Assembly (NCBI GenBank): GCA_036250195.1
Contig: JAVHZZ010000002.1
Location: 280,679,623 to 280,743,622, forward strand
Source of the DNA: Mixophyes australis
Lineage: Eukaryota > Chordata > Amphibia > Anura > Limnodynastidae
Direction: 5' to 3'
DNA length: 64,000 nucleotides
The notes below the pieces were generated by a model. It worked only from the letters and a program-made list of their open reading frames with translations. It did not search any database and was not told the DNA's origin. Below are positions 31,900 to 44,394 of this stretch, one piece after another. Every line of letters begins with the position of its first letter. Within the stretch, counting starts at the first letter, position 1. Position numbers and translations under genes: made by a program.

Positions 31900-32879
31900 T
31901 CAGTTTCTTTTATTGCTGTCTAGCAGAGGGTCCAGCGAGAGACCACTCTAATATTTAAATGTCTATATATTTAATATTTGCTGCATAAATATTAAAGCTG
32001 CCAATGACTGGAACTTCTCTCAGCCAACATTAAAGCATCTGATACACTTTTGTTGATGTGCATGTTATAATTGCCTAATGGCTGTCAGAGATCATGGTGG
32101 GCTGATGAGAGTTCCAGCATGTGGCAGCATAAAGGAGATTTGAAGGCTGTCCAGAGAAAATTAGGCAGGATTAACATATCTGGGTGGGTCAGTGAATATT
32201 TATTACCTACCCAGTTAATTAATATTCAAAATGGCACCTAAAGAAAAATGAAAAACCCACAATATACATTTTCTTATTATTGTGCATAATTAATGAAATC
32301 GGGTATGTCAAATCATCCTTAACAATAAAGATATTCATTGTAAGAAGATAGCTTCACAGCTTGCCTAATGAGGCAATCATCTAGGCTGCAGTTGGTAAGG
32401 GACTGGACAGGATTAGAATGGTTTTGGCTGGTTGAGCTGCATCAACACTTAAGTAATACAAGTACAGCACCATTTAATAATAATTATTACTTTCAAGTTG
32501 CTTGTTCAGCATTTTAAGCACTTTCTCCCTTTGCTGCATTGTGCGTCTACAGGAGAGTAGTTTCCAAAGCCTACCTACAGGATGAGTTTTCAAAATAGTC
32601 TTGCTGTTTGTCATTTCTTCTGTATTGGCATATAGAGGAATACTGTATTGACAAGTAAAGAGAGTTGATTTCTTCACCTCTTATAACACTGTGCAAGGCT
32701 GCTGCAAAATAGTAAAATTGTTACTTTCTCTTCACCCGATGTCTGTTTTGGGATCTTGTCACTCTACAGACATTTGGTGTTGAGAAAGAAAAGTGCCTCT
32801 TCTGTTGCAACATTATCCCAGCAGAGATCAGAGGTGAGGTGGAGAAAGGAGTGAGCAGCTTTAATTTACCTCACTATAG
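31900..32879. other. 3' flank of anks1a, no recognised features
   Basis: AT-rich sequence with no coding homology or named repeat. It could hold 3' UTR of anks1a, but no polyadenylation site could be assigned with confidence. Confidence 0.4.
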
Positions 32880-33165
32880 CAGGTGGTGCAGCGATTGTGA
32901 TTGTCATTGCAGCCTCACAGTCCTGGGCCCATGGGCTTGGTTCTGACCAGAGCACAATCTGTGTGCAGATAATTTGTTTTCACTTTGTTTGTGTAGGGTT
33001 CTGCCCACACTCCAAAAGAGGAAAATATGCAGGTAGGTTATTGATTTTGTGATAAAAAAATTGGACTGTAAGCAGGGCAGGGACTGATGTGAATGATTAT
33101 ACAGTCTCTATAAAACGCTACATACTGTATTGGCACTATGGAAGAGATAATTATATAGTGTTATT
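32880..33165 (+). mobile_element. tRNA-derived SINE, diverged
   Basis: The head GTGGTGCAGCGATTGTGATT with GCAGCCTCACAG and GGGCTTGGTTCTGACC matches the SINE at 21900-22232 in opposite orientation. The body has CTGTGTGCAG, TTTGTGTAGGGTTCTGCCC and CACACTCCAAAAG. The tail has GGACTGTAAGCAGGGCAGGG and an AACGCTACATACTG region. It is old; several CpG positions are lost. Confidence 0.72.
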
Positions 33166-33749
33166 TTATTCCTCGATGCTGTAATGTAATTAACTAAAGA
33201 AAAATGGTGATGCAGACTTCTGTTCTTTAATTGTGGAGGCTTTGCAATCTACTCCTCCGCAGTTATGAAATAGAGCTCTGTAAAGAGAAAAGAGGAAGGA
33301 GATGGAGGCTTACCTTTTGTGTTTTATTATAGCTCTTTTGCACACTGTATAAAGCTCGTAATACATGTGGTCTGTAGCTTGTAGTGTTTATAGCTGGAAC
33401 AGTTTAGTTCTCAAAGTTTTAAGAAATGAAAAAAATCTGCCTATAGCCCATAATGTACATAGCTCTCATAATTAAAGTGGTAAAGTACACTGTAGTTGGT
33501 ATTCCATTTAACAGCTGGATAGCGTATAAAGCTCTCAAATGTTTATGGCTTGAAATAAGAGGTAAATAAAAATAAGTTAAAGTGGTAATAATGAAAGGAA
33601 TTAATTATAAATATTAAACACAAATAAAAAGTAATTAGAAATATAAATAAATACAATAAAAAATGCAATAGAAAAATAAAGTTAAAATAAATAAAAGTAA
33701 AATAAGCCTGAAAATAAATAATGTGTGTGTACATAGCGCTAGATATTTG
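33166..33749. other. AT-rich sequence, no genes
   Basis: Includes a purine-rich tract at 33570-33720 built of AAATAAAT-like words. No coding or RNA feature is seen. Confidence 0.5.
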
Positions 33750-34756
33750 GGTTCCAAGATGTTAGCAGCAGATCCTTTAAGTCCTATAAGTTGTGAGTAC
33801 CTCCATGGCTCCAACTTTTTTTACAGCGCATCCCACAGATGCTTGTTCTGATTGAGTTCTGGGAAATTTGGAGTCCAACTCAACACCTTGAACTCTGTCA
33901 TGTTCCTCAATCCATTCCTGAACAGTTTTTTTTCAGTGTGGCAGGGCGTATTATACTGCTGAAAGAGTCAATTGCCATTAGGGAATACTGTTGCCATGAA
34001 GTGGTGTGCTTGATCTTCAACAATGTTTTATGTAGGTGGTACGTGTCAAAGTAACATCCACATGAATGCCAAGACCAAAGGTTTCCCAGCAGAACATTGC
34101 TCAGAGCATTACACTGCCTACGCCGGCTTGCCTTCTTTTCACAGTGCATCCTGGTGCCATCTCTTCCCCAGGTAAACAACGCATACACGCCAGACCGTCC
34201 ACATGATGTAAAGGAAAATGTGATTCCTCAGACCAGACAACTTTCTTCCATTGCTCCATAGTCCAGTTCTGACACTCACATTCTCATTGTAGGCGCTTTC
34301 GGCGGTGGACAATGATCAGCATGGGCACTCTGACCGGTCTACAGCTATGCAGCCCCATATGCAGCAAGCTGTGATGGACTGTGTATTCTGACAACTTTCT
34401 ATCATAGACAGCATGAACTTTTTCAGCAATGTATGCCACAGTAGTTCTTCTATGGTATTAGACCAGGCGGGCTAGCCTTCAATCTCCATGCACATCAATG
34501 AGCATAGGGCACCCATGATCTTGTCTTCAGTTCACCCATTGTCCTTCCTTGGCCCACTTTTGGTAGGTACTAACCACTGCACCCAACGAGATGTGCCTTT
34601 TTGGAGTTGTTCTGACCCAGTCATCTAGCCATCACAATTTGGCATTGTCCAAGTCGCTCAGATCCTTATGCTTGCTCATATTACCTGCTTCCAACACATC
34701 AACTTCAAGAGCTGACTGTTCAGTTGTTGCCTAATATGTTGTGGCTGATCGGTGTA
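33750..34756 (-). mobile_element. Tc1-like transposon, 5'-truncated and decayed
   Basis: Reads on the - strand as a Tc1-like transposase of the same family as 1571-2165. Shared words include GTTAGCAGCAGATCCTTTAA and TCATCTAGCCATCACAATTT. The right end finishes in GTGGCTGATCGGTGTA, the terminal inverted repeat of the family. The opposite end is missing. The longest - strand piece (33907-34188) contains the GRDGTRMHCEKKA-like central region. Stops and shifts make it inactive. Confidence 0.82.
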
Positions 34757-35017
34757 CATAAAAAGTGTTTATTAATAGTATTGGAATTTCTCTTTCAGGG
34801 TTATGCCCTGATTTTCATAGTTTGAGTATAGTGCAATTTCTCTTTAGCCTCTTGATTGTCGTCCATGGATGTTCTGGATGTTGTCCTCTTGGCCCATTCT
34901 TTATAAAGCAATTATTTCATCACTTGATGTACAGGGAAAACCCTATTTTTTCCTAACCGGCTCTTCATAAAGAGAGCTACAAGTTGCTGTAGAATTTCAC
35001 GTTTCACTCATTCCCGC

Positions 35018-35084
<67 letters not shown>

Positions 35085-36235
35085 TAGATTTGAGAAGATC
35101 TTCCACATTATCCAAATAACCAAGGTGTTTCTTGAAGAATGTTTCAATATTCCTGAAGAATCACACTCCGAGTGTTTCTATCTGCCATATCTATACATGT
35201 TAGCGATATGGCTTTTTTAACTTTTTGCAGTGTATACAAGTTAATGGTTACAAATATGTTTTTCATGTATGCGGTTAGCTCCTTCAATTGGTTGGGTGGC
35301 TGACTTTATTTTGAGAATTGCACAAAATACTCCTTCAAGATAGCTGTAAAGGATTTATCTCAAGATGCACAAATTCTGTGGTGTGTATTTATTTTTTCTT
35401 GTTTTTCCCATCTCTACAAGAGTGCTGAAATGGGAACACTATTACTAACTTAAGGGGCTTACCCGGAGCTGGTGTTCTTCAGCATTTTGAGATTGTGCTC
35501 AGACTCGATCTTTCTCGGTGACTTGAGGCTGCTGCACTCTGTAAGTGATTCCCACAACATTATCCTTTGGAACAGGGAATGCTTTTGTAGCAGTCCTGAG
35601 TTTATACTGCTGCTATGCAGACATGCACAGACACTGCTCCCATTGTGCTAAGGCGCGCATTTCTAATTCTACTATTCATACTACACTGCTCCCGAAAGTA
35701 GTAGTGCAGCGGTTTCCAGCTAGCCAACTGAACCTCAGCTTACCCCACAAGCGGTACTTTGCTTTAACCAAGAAAATCAGATAAAACCAAGGTATATCCC
35801 TAGCTGACCTGTCTAGCTAAAGGCAGGAAAGGGAGGATCCAGGTTATATACTCTCTAATGGGGGATTGTTGTGTGATGTTCTCTTGCTAAATAAAAAAAC
35901 AAACATACCATTGTAAAGGTTGTCATGAAGGAGTGAAAATGAAAAAATAATTGGTACAATATGTTGAAATGATCCCTGTTTAAAGAGTAAAGCTATGCAT
36001 TTCAAACAGGTCTGTTATTCAGAAATTAGTGTGCAACAGATATTCATGACTGCCCTTTTTCGAGCCTGTATTGAATGCTTTTTCAATGTATAGAAGAGCT
36101 GTAAATGTAGTAATAACTATGTACATTCTTCACAATGCAAATAAACTTAGACATTTTTGTTCCATAGATTTCATGTAGCCTTTCCGCACTGATTGCAATT
36201 TAATAACATTAGATTATTTTTCTCTTTCTTTTTCC
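34757..36235. other. Non-coding sequence downstream of anks1a
   Basis: Apart from the AT microsatellite, no recognised feature. A 79-codon frame at 35545-35784 has no homology that I recognise. Confidence 0.45.
35018..35084. repeat. AT dinucleotide microsatellite
   Basis: About 30 uninterrupted TA units, then TAGATAGAT. Likely polymorphic in length. Confidence 0.95.
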
Positions 36236-36605
36236 AGTTCTGGGCAGCATACTGTTGTTCGTGGACCTCTGCAGTAATTCCTCTGTTAACATCTATCATA
36301 GGAAATGAGAATAAACGCAGACCCTTCACTGACCAAGAATATGGAGTAGCCCTGTACCTTTTATTACAGTTCGAGACTTGCTAATGGCTTCTTAAAGGGA
36401 TTACAGTTATGTTCCCTATTTTACAATTTTCTGTTTTTTTGTTTGAAGAAATCTTTGCGAGGGGTATTCAAGAAAAAGCGTGGTGTTACTCCTCCTCCAT
36501 CATCAAACATGAAGCATTCAAATTCCAGCAGTTATGAAACTGCTCTATCCCAATTCTTTTTCTTTTACCAGAGGATAACTGCACAACTTCTCCCCCAATC
36601 ACAAT
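36236..36605 (+). other. Two weak exon-like segments
   Basis: The first segment follows TTTCTCTTTCTTTTTCCAG and is open for about 49 codons, then stops. The second follows a T-rich tract ending GTTTGAAG at 36447 and stays open for 57 codons, beginning KSLRGVFKKKRGVTPPP, then TGA near 36620. Both have acceptor-like starts, but no donors, homology or join to the anks1a frame that I can defend. They could be alternative 3' exons, 3' UTR exons of anks1a, or chance. Confidence 0.25.
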
Positions 36606-38814
36606 GTAGCACTTTTTTTTGAGTAAAGGTACTAGTTCAGGACTTGACCATTGAAAGCATTGCAGGCATTTCTTTGATTATTCCTTGACTCTAATGTAGT
36701 AAGAATAGTCTAGTAAACCATGTGACCAATCTTTTACCATTCAATTATTAGAATGACATTTTCTTAATGAAAATGTTATATTACAATGCAACGTTGTATG
36801 TTAAAATTAAAGCAGAATTTCAATGCCAGACACTTGATAGTAGTTGAAATGGATTTGATGTATTCTTCATTCTTAAGAAAACTTCTTTAATTATCCACAT
36901 GGAGGCCTTGAATTGTAAAAAAATTGATAAATCCTGAGATGAGGCCTATGCGGACTTGCTTGTTATCTTAAGGCCTATAAAGATCTACATGACGCTTTCC
37001 ATTTAATCTTTTAAATTGAAAGAAACGAGTTACAGCCTTTATCAAATTTATTTAGGAGTGTGCTTGTGTATGTTAAAAATGCCAAACTGCGTCATGACAA
37101 TGTCTGCAAAGGGCCATGGTAACTGAACTTTATGCAGTCATCCTATTTTTCAGGATTGTTTTTTTTTTTTTTAACTTTTTGATATTTTTATGGGAGGAGT
37201 GGTGGGTTTTTGGGAAATATCAAATATGGTACATTCATCTGGCACGATTATTCCCTTCCATATGCCCAGTTATCCCTGGCAAGGATGCCATTTTCCACTT
37301 CATCTACACATGAAAATAATCTCAGCTCTTCCAAACTGGTGACTTGATTGCTCCCAAGCAGAGTTCAACTCTGGAAGACCATTGTGGCTTTTGCTGCCAA
37401 AAGGAACTGTAGTATGTCTGGCACACCACTGCTGTGCCATCTGTACCATCACACTAACATTTTTAGTCAGTACTAGTTTAAAGCTGCTATATATAATCTT
37501 GTATTTATCTTCTAGTGAATGATTGATTATTTTTGAGTTGAATCAGATACTTGGATATGCATTTGTTGACCGGTACAATCGAACCGTTTCCTAATGATGT
37601 GGAATCTAGCCTTCTAGTTCTTAAATTAATGAGTTTGGACTCCGAAATAGGAGGTGGTGTTTTTTTAAGGGGAGACTCTTTTACAATCTATTGTTGTCTT
37701 TTAAGCAGGTTGGATAATGTCTAAGGATACAGAATATCTGTGCAGGTGGATAATGAACGTATTGAACTGTTTAATTATGCTGAATATCTATATGGATAAT
37801 GAGCACTGCTGTATAATGAAGCTGAGATTCTTGCATTGATTATAAACTGCGCCGTATAAAAATCTTTACACTAACAATGAAAACAATGAACTATATAATG
37901 CCTATACAACTCTTTACAAAGGTACAAGGAAGTGTATGTACATTGATAATGAACATGCTACAGTACGGAATACTGAATTGCCTTGTTCAATGATCATGTT
38001 TCACTGTAGAATGATCAGCGTCTCTTCACTTACCAAAGCAAGTTAATGTGAGTCTCGTTATAAATTTATTTTATGGATTTGTCCCTAAGTTATATTGTTT
38101 TGTTTTGCAGTTTTAACATTAAACTTGGACAAAATCTATGCCAGAGTAATCAAAACCATTCAATTACATTGTAGATTCTAGCTGCAAGACACTTCTTATC
38201 ACTGAACTATATGGTACTCTTCACATGCACTGGTAAATATATTTATTTAAAAGGAATAAATAGAGGCAATATAACATATTTACATTTTAGTATACCACAA
38301 ATCTCTTAAATTAACCTTGATGTTGTTGAAACATTAATTTTAGGTTGCGGTTTACTAAAATTAGTTTGTAAACTTGCAAAATATCAAGGTAATTTGCAAA
38401 GCGCGCAATGGCTGTGACGCACTGCAAAATCTTTTTTTTTTGTGACATCACGCTAGTGTGCCTAGACAGTGTCCATGGGTATGGGGGGCTATGAAGGTGC
38501 ACTAGGACAAAACCAAAGTGATTTGTGGTGTACATTCAGCACGCTTCATAAATGAGGTCCTGTATGCTGGAAGTGGTACTGTAAAATGTATATAGCACCA
38601 TCACTATTTTCCTTCAAATTCTTGCCAATTCAAAATGTGTAAACCCATAGGACTGTTTTTTTTCACTTGTGTTATTATCTGTGGGTATTTGATCAAAATA
38701 ACTTTCCTGTTGTTTTGTTTGTTTTTTTTAATTTTATTTGGTTAAAGAAATATCAGGCTGTTTCATGTTACGTTGTGCAGGTAAAATGCTGGACACTCAC
38801 GGGTGGATTTACAA
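36606..38814. other. Non-coding sequence, no recognised features
   Basis: AT-rich DNA without recognised repeats or coding homology. It is possible 3' UTR or intergenic sequence. Confidence 0.45.
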
Positions 38815-39030
38815 CAGGGAATGGTACCTTTTTAGCAAGTACCGCCGCGCTAAAACTATTCCTGTTATAACGGTAGTTTTAGCCCGGCTTTCAGCACGCA
38901 GATCAGAGAGCTGCGAGCAAAAAGCTGGCGTTAGAACTACCGTAATAACGGTAATTACGCGCACTATTACTGCAAACGGTAATAGTGCGCAGGCCGCATT
39001 ACTTTTAACAGTAGCGCGGCCTTTAGAATG
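38815..39030. mobile_element. Palindromic MITE relative
   Basis: Arms include GCCGCGCTAAAACTATT and AATAGTGCGCAGGCCGC, and ATAACGGTAGTTTTAGC with its complement near GTTAGAACTACCGTAATAAC. The centre GAGAGCTGCGAGCAAAAAGC matches the 25288 copy. The outer ends are not as clear as in the other members. Confidence 0.6.
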
Positions 39031-40917
39031 TAACTTTTGTGTGGATTGACTTTGGTTAAGGATAACGTCAAACACAGCTATTCTTTCATATGAGCAATAC
39101 TTTTAAAAAGATACACAGATTCTTGGCCCTCATAGATAATTACAGCAAACAGACACAACATGCACAGGTGCTAAAAACCCTAATGAATTCAATGGGTTCT
39201 GCAATATGGCGGCGTCATACTGTGCTGCCCAGTTAGATAACACCATGCTGTCTTAGCCTTTTAAAGTATAGTAACTATCTGAGTTTTATGAGTATTTAAT
39301 CTGTTTTGTTCTGCTTTTTGATGATGACATTTTTTGGAAGATATAGCCTTTTAAAATTGACTAGTGTCCTAATCCTTTTAGCCTACATTTTTTTTTTCCA
39401 ACATCTTTATATTTGTGTTTTACCCCTATACTTTTTTTATGGTTGGAACCATAAATGAAGCCTAAAGGCCCTTTCACACATGCCTAAAAAGCACATTTTA
39501 TAAATATGGGAGTTGTAAAACATTTGCATATGTTATGGCAAGTGAGCATTCCCGCGGTTTATGCACATCTTTAATCCCTTCTCAGCTGAGCTTATTCTGG
39601 CATTTCTTCTTTATATTCTCTATATATTATAATATGTGAGTGTGTATAAAAAAATCTACCCACAATTGCCAAAACTGTTTTTGTTAATTGACATGGCAAG
39701 AAAGTAAACTAAAAGCAAATTGATGTATTTTTTTTCTAAACACTGCCAAGAAATTACTTTTTTGCTCTTCCTTTGGCATCAGTCTACTTTTCAAAAAATC
39801 AAAACACAGGATTCTACACAGTAATCTCAAATGTGTAGCAACAAAATAATTAGCCCAAATAATTAGCCCAAAGACGGCATACCAAGTTGAAAACTGCCTA
39901 CTGCATCAAATGAGGAGGGTACCACTGAGTTTATGGGGAGATGTGGGCATTATAATCCCCTCTCCCCTCTCTGGACTTCTAAATATTTTCAGTACTGTAA
40001 AGTATTATTGTCTGGTGACCACCAGATAATAACTATTAAGGTGCATCTAATTTCGATCAAGGGTGTCCCTGAGTTTCTAGGTGCCAGGATGTGAGAATAG
40101 AGCCCTTTTAGTCCCCTCTCCCCATTCCCTGGCTATTCATTACTTTTCTGTAGGCAATGTGTGAGAAGGTGGGGCTTAATGACATAATTGTGATGATGTC
40201 ATTAAGCCCCACCAACAGGAAATCGCTGTGGGGCAAAGGTAAGTATAATTTTAACTTCTTTACTTCTTTGAACCCCCTGTGTGCTAAGGACATCACAGTC
40301 TTCCTTAGCACTGAAGGGGTTAAAACCAGTGTCTAACATTGCCCACAATTATCAACTTTCTAAGTCTTTCTAAACAGGAGAAATCGCAAAACATAGTCAT
40401 AAAATGTGAGGGTTTTTTTTAAGATACATCCTTGTAAATCTAGTATTTGCTCTTTACTATTCTGGATATGAACTATGTGCATATATCTTTAAATTTGTGC
40501 ATCAACCTATTCGCGCATACATACGTATTTATCAAACATTGGTTTATGCAACTGTGAATGAGTCCTAAGGGGGTTTTTTTTGTCCTTAATTGATCATGTG
40601 GAGATACAATTCCATGAGATAAATCCATAACTACAGAATGTTATTTGATATCTATTAAGCCTTTTTGTCCTTGTTTGTGTTATCAGATGTTTTTATGTTG
40701 AATGTGTAGTACAAAAAATCTCTATATTGATGTACATGAAATGTAAAACAGAAGCCATTGTTTTGTAGACAGGATCCACTTAATATTTTCTGTTGGTGGC
40801 AGTATCTTTACCTAACTTAAGCACATTGATTTGGTCACAGGAAAGGGACATGAAATGTAATTGTGCAGGAAACTGCTTAGTGGATACAAAAGAAAATATT
40901 TCATCTCATGTTTGCCT
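39031..40917. other. Non-coding sequence
   Basis: No gene or named repeat. An imperfect inverted pair GTGGGGCTTAATGACATAAT and ATGATGTCATTAAGCCCCAC sits at about 40171-40212 and could fold into a local hairpin. Confidence 0.5.
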
Positions 40918-41045
40918 TATCAACATTTATTTATATAGCGCCAGAATATTCTGTAGCGCTTTACAATTGGGAACAAACACAGTAATAAAACAATGCTGAG
41001 TAATATATACAGAGATAAGAGGGCCCTACTTGCCAGCTTACAATA
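40918..41045 (-). repeat. LINE/SINE 3' tail fragment
   Basis: TTTATTTATATAGCGCCAGA and TTCTGTAGCGCTTTACAATT are the reverse complement of the tail of the LINE ending at 59569 (GTAAAGCGCTACGGAATCTG and GGCGCTATATAAAT). Only the 3' end of the retroposon is present. Confidence 0.75.
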
Positions 41046-42800
41046 TATTCGACTCCGATTATCATTGTTTCTTAATCTTTAGGATCTATTTGTAGCTGAT
41101 GTTCAACTTGCATAATAAGAAACTTTTTACCTAATGAAAATGTGGATTTGACTCCTGGCTGAGAAGTTTTGTGCTATCAACCAGCAGTCATAGCCACATT
41201 TTTTTTTTTTGAATAAATCTAATTTACTCATTAAATAAAATTCTCTTATTTGCTTGTTGGTCTTTTATGACTTTATTAACTAGCTGACCCAACTGGTAGT
41301 AATCTAAGGTGTATATGCAGCCATATTTCTGTTTGTTAGTGCTAAATCTTTCATTTGTATGGATAAATCAACTATTTAAAAATGAGCATATATGTTTCCC
41401 ATTATCTTAACATCAGTTTCAAACTGTTCAGCAATTTGCTGACTGCAACTTGTGTAATGATTGTTTTTATTTTTTTTTGTATTTTATAGCTGCCAAAAGC
41501 TAAGGGATTATAACTTAACAGACAAAATTATCCCTGTTGCTTTCTATCATTGCTAGTTTCCTCTGATTTAGACAGTTCAACCAATCATAAGAGCCAGTGT
41601 CAGCCAGTGTGTGAGAGGGAAGAACTTTTCTGCTCCTTTCTTGTGACTACATTGTGAAATTTAATGTTTACTTATCTTTTCCTTTTACAAACATCTTGAA
41701 GCTACATACATCAATATGATGAGCCCAGTGTCTTGTTTTATATAGCTTGTTCTTAAAGGATATACTTTATTAACCTTCTCTAATATGTTTGACCTGCTGA
41801 ATACCACAATGTCTGCATGCGTAAGCGGAACATCTTCCAATAATATACATTGCTGGAAGGAAAATGTTAATTCTAAAAGAGTCCTGGAATCAACGAGCGT
41901 CTGAAATCCTTGACCTGGTAAAAGGGTCTTTTTTGCAGACCCGTTCGTTCTCACCTTGCCAATATTCATGTCTGTAACATCACACTTTGATTATTTTATA
42001 AATTAAAGGGTTCTTCTACCTTGTACGACTGTTATTGATAGAACAATTTTTCCACTGCTCCACAGCTTGCACGTCTGATTATACTGGAGTGGCTTCTCAT
42101 CTGGAATGATCCCAATATTTAACCTTTGTACTAAGATACTTGAATGGTTTGTGTGCTGAAGGCTAATCAGTTTTATTCTTTGTCTTTGTAATGAACAAAA
42201 TATGGTGGCCTCAAGCAGCCTCCAGCATGAGCATCACTAAATCCTGCTGTGGGAGGAGCCACTGTAAATAATGCCAGCCTTACTTAAAAGGCATTTTGGT
42301 ATTTTCTTATATGTACGACCTTAGAACAATTAATAAATGATAAAATGTTTTAGGAAGAAAATGTCCTTGTCTGACTTTTTTCAATTAAACTATTTCATTT
42401 GAATGCAATTGCATACAAGACAATACGTTGAACAACACAAGTTACTTATGAGTGTGCAATAATTTGCTGTATGACACACTGCATATTATCTAAACATCTG
42501 ACATGTTTTTGTCTGTTTAATTGAAAGTGGTTTCATTACCTTTCTTTGTACATTTAGCTTACGCATAATTGGTGGTTTATGATTACCTTGGGCCAAAGTG
42601 GTAATGAAAACATGAGTCCCCATTGCTCTATCCCCCTCCCACATGATTATATACTGGTCAGCTGAGCCTTTTATGTATCGGCCACAGAAGTATACAGATT
42701 TGCCCATATATAACAGCTGGTATTATGTAATATAAGTAATATAACAACTGTTATTGTGTCCATATAATGCTTTAACATCCAATAGAGTCCCAATATATAT
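41046..42800. other. Non-coding sequence
   Basis: AT-rich DNA with no recognised gene, RNA or repeat. Short frames (for example 41685-41969 on the - strand) have no homology that I recognise. Confidence 0.5.
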
Positions 42801-42801
42801 G

Positions 42802-43320
42802 TACTCAGTGGCCACTTCGTTAGGTATATCTTTCTAGTACTGGGTAGGATTCCCTATTGCCCCAGAACAGCAGAACAATTCTTCATGGCATGGATTCAAC
42901 AGGATGCTGGTAAAATTCCTTTGAGATTCTAGTCCACGTTGACATGATATCTTCATGTAGCTGTAGATTTGTTGGCTGCACATTAATGCTGGGAATCTCC
43001 TGTTCTCCCACATCCCAAAGGTGCTCTATTGGATTGAGATCTGGTGATTGTGGAGGCCATTAGAGTACACTAAGCTCATTGTTTGTGAAACCAGCTTCAG
43101 ATAACGGGCTTTGTGACATGGTGCATTATTCTGTTGAAAGTAGCTATTACTCAGGTAGTAGGCTGTGGCATATAAACTATGCTCAATTAGTTTTAAGGGG
43201 TTTAATATGTGCCAAGAGAACATTGCCCACACCATTACACTACTAGCTTGCACTGTTGACAAAAGGCAGGATGAATTAATGTTGTTTATGCTAAATACTG
43301 AGCAAAACATCTGCATCTAT
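42802..43320 (-). mobile_element. Tc1-like transposon fragment (second family)
   Basis: Starts with CTCAGTGGCCACTTCGTTAG, the terminal repeat of a Tc1-like family different from the 1571 copy. On the - strand the transposase core is readable, with VMVWAMFSWHILNPLKLIEH and FQQNNAPCHKARYLK. The second motif normally reads QQDNAPCH; the catalytic Asp is Asn here. The element is broken at about 43320, where DIRS-E begins. Confidence 0.82.
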
Positions 43321-43321
43321 C

Positions 43322-43515
43322 AGAAAAAAATAAGATTCATGAAATTATTCTTTATCATCCAATCTGGGGGACACTGCTTACCATGGGTTGTGGAGGGGAG
43401 CTTGGGGAGTTGGCACTTAGCTTGTTAACTTTGTTACATGTATGCTGACTGACCCCTCCCTCTACCAACCCCTGTAGCCTCATTTTGAATCTAAGTGCCC
43501 AAGGAGTTGGGCTTA
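43322..43515 (+). repeat. DIRS-E left terminal repeat
   Basis: Corresponds to 5855-6040 in the same orientation: CCATGGGTTGTGGAGGGGAG, GTTGGCACTTAG and CCTGTAGCCTCATTTTGAAT. The outermost bases AAAAATAAGATTCATGAAAT follow the Tc1-like fragment directly. Confidence 0.8.
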
Positions 43516-44394
43516 TATTTTACAGCTAGTAGTTTTTTTATTTTATTTATTATTTTAATGTACTTTTAATTGTTAGAGATAGATTCTACTTTATAGGTGG
43601 ATCGGTGGCGTGTGCTCTATATATAGAGAACACACTCCTTTTTGGTGCTTGCAGCGACACTCCTCTGTTGGAGAGAAAGCTGAATGGCTCTCACTGACAG
43701 AGCGCACAGTGTCTTTTTCAACAAAGTGACAGGCGGTTTATTCAAACCACTGTCCCCCTGACAGCCTCCCGACAACCTGTGCTACCTTCACAGGCATAGA
43801 GCGCCGGTTCTCGGAGTGGTGGTGGCCGCCATCTTGTTGGGGCATACCAAGTTCCCTCTTCATAGATAGGAGGAGGGAATCTTGGTCTGGCTGCACGATC
43901 CAGCAGGGCAGGAGCCTGGACGCATCAGAAGCCGGGAACTGGTCACATAATGCGGTGTCTGCTCTGAAGACACCACTGATTGGGAGCAGCAGCAAAACAG
44001 TCGGGGGGAGGAACTGAGGAATATAGAGTTGCCCCACCCCTGACATGCACATGGGTGAGCCCAATCTGCGCGCCAAAGAAAACCCGGGAACAGACTTCCT
44101 CAGCCTGAAGGGACACTGCCGACTGACTCCTCTGCTGAAAGTGCTTAGCTGGAAGGCTAAGTACCATTATTTTTTTATTATTTACCTTTCTATTCATATT
44201 AGATAGAAGGTGGTTGTTATATGGTGCAAGTAGTAATAAAGAAAATCATTAGTTTTCTACTTAGCCATCTTTAGCCACTTTTATTACAAGTTACAACTTT
44301 TACTGTTATAGATAAATTGCTATACTTGTATTTAGTCAGACTATATCTTGTGTGACTTTCTATTGCATTGTGTGGGATTTTTCTCTTGTCAAAT

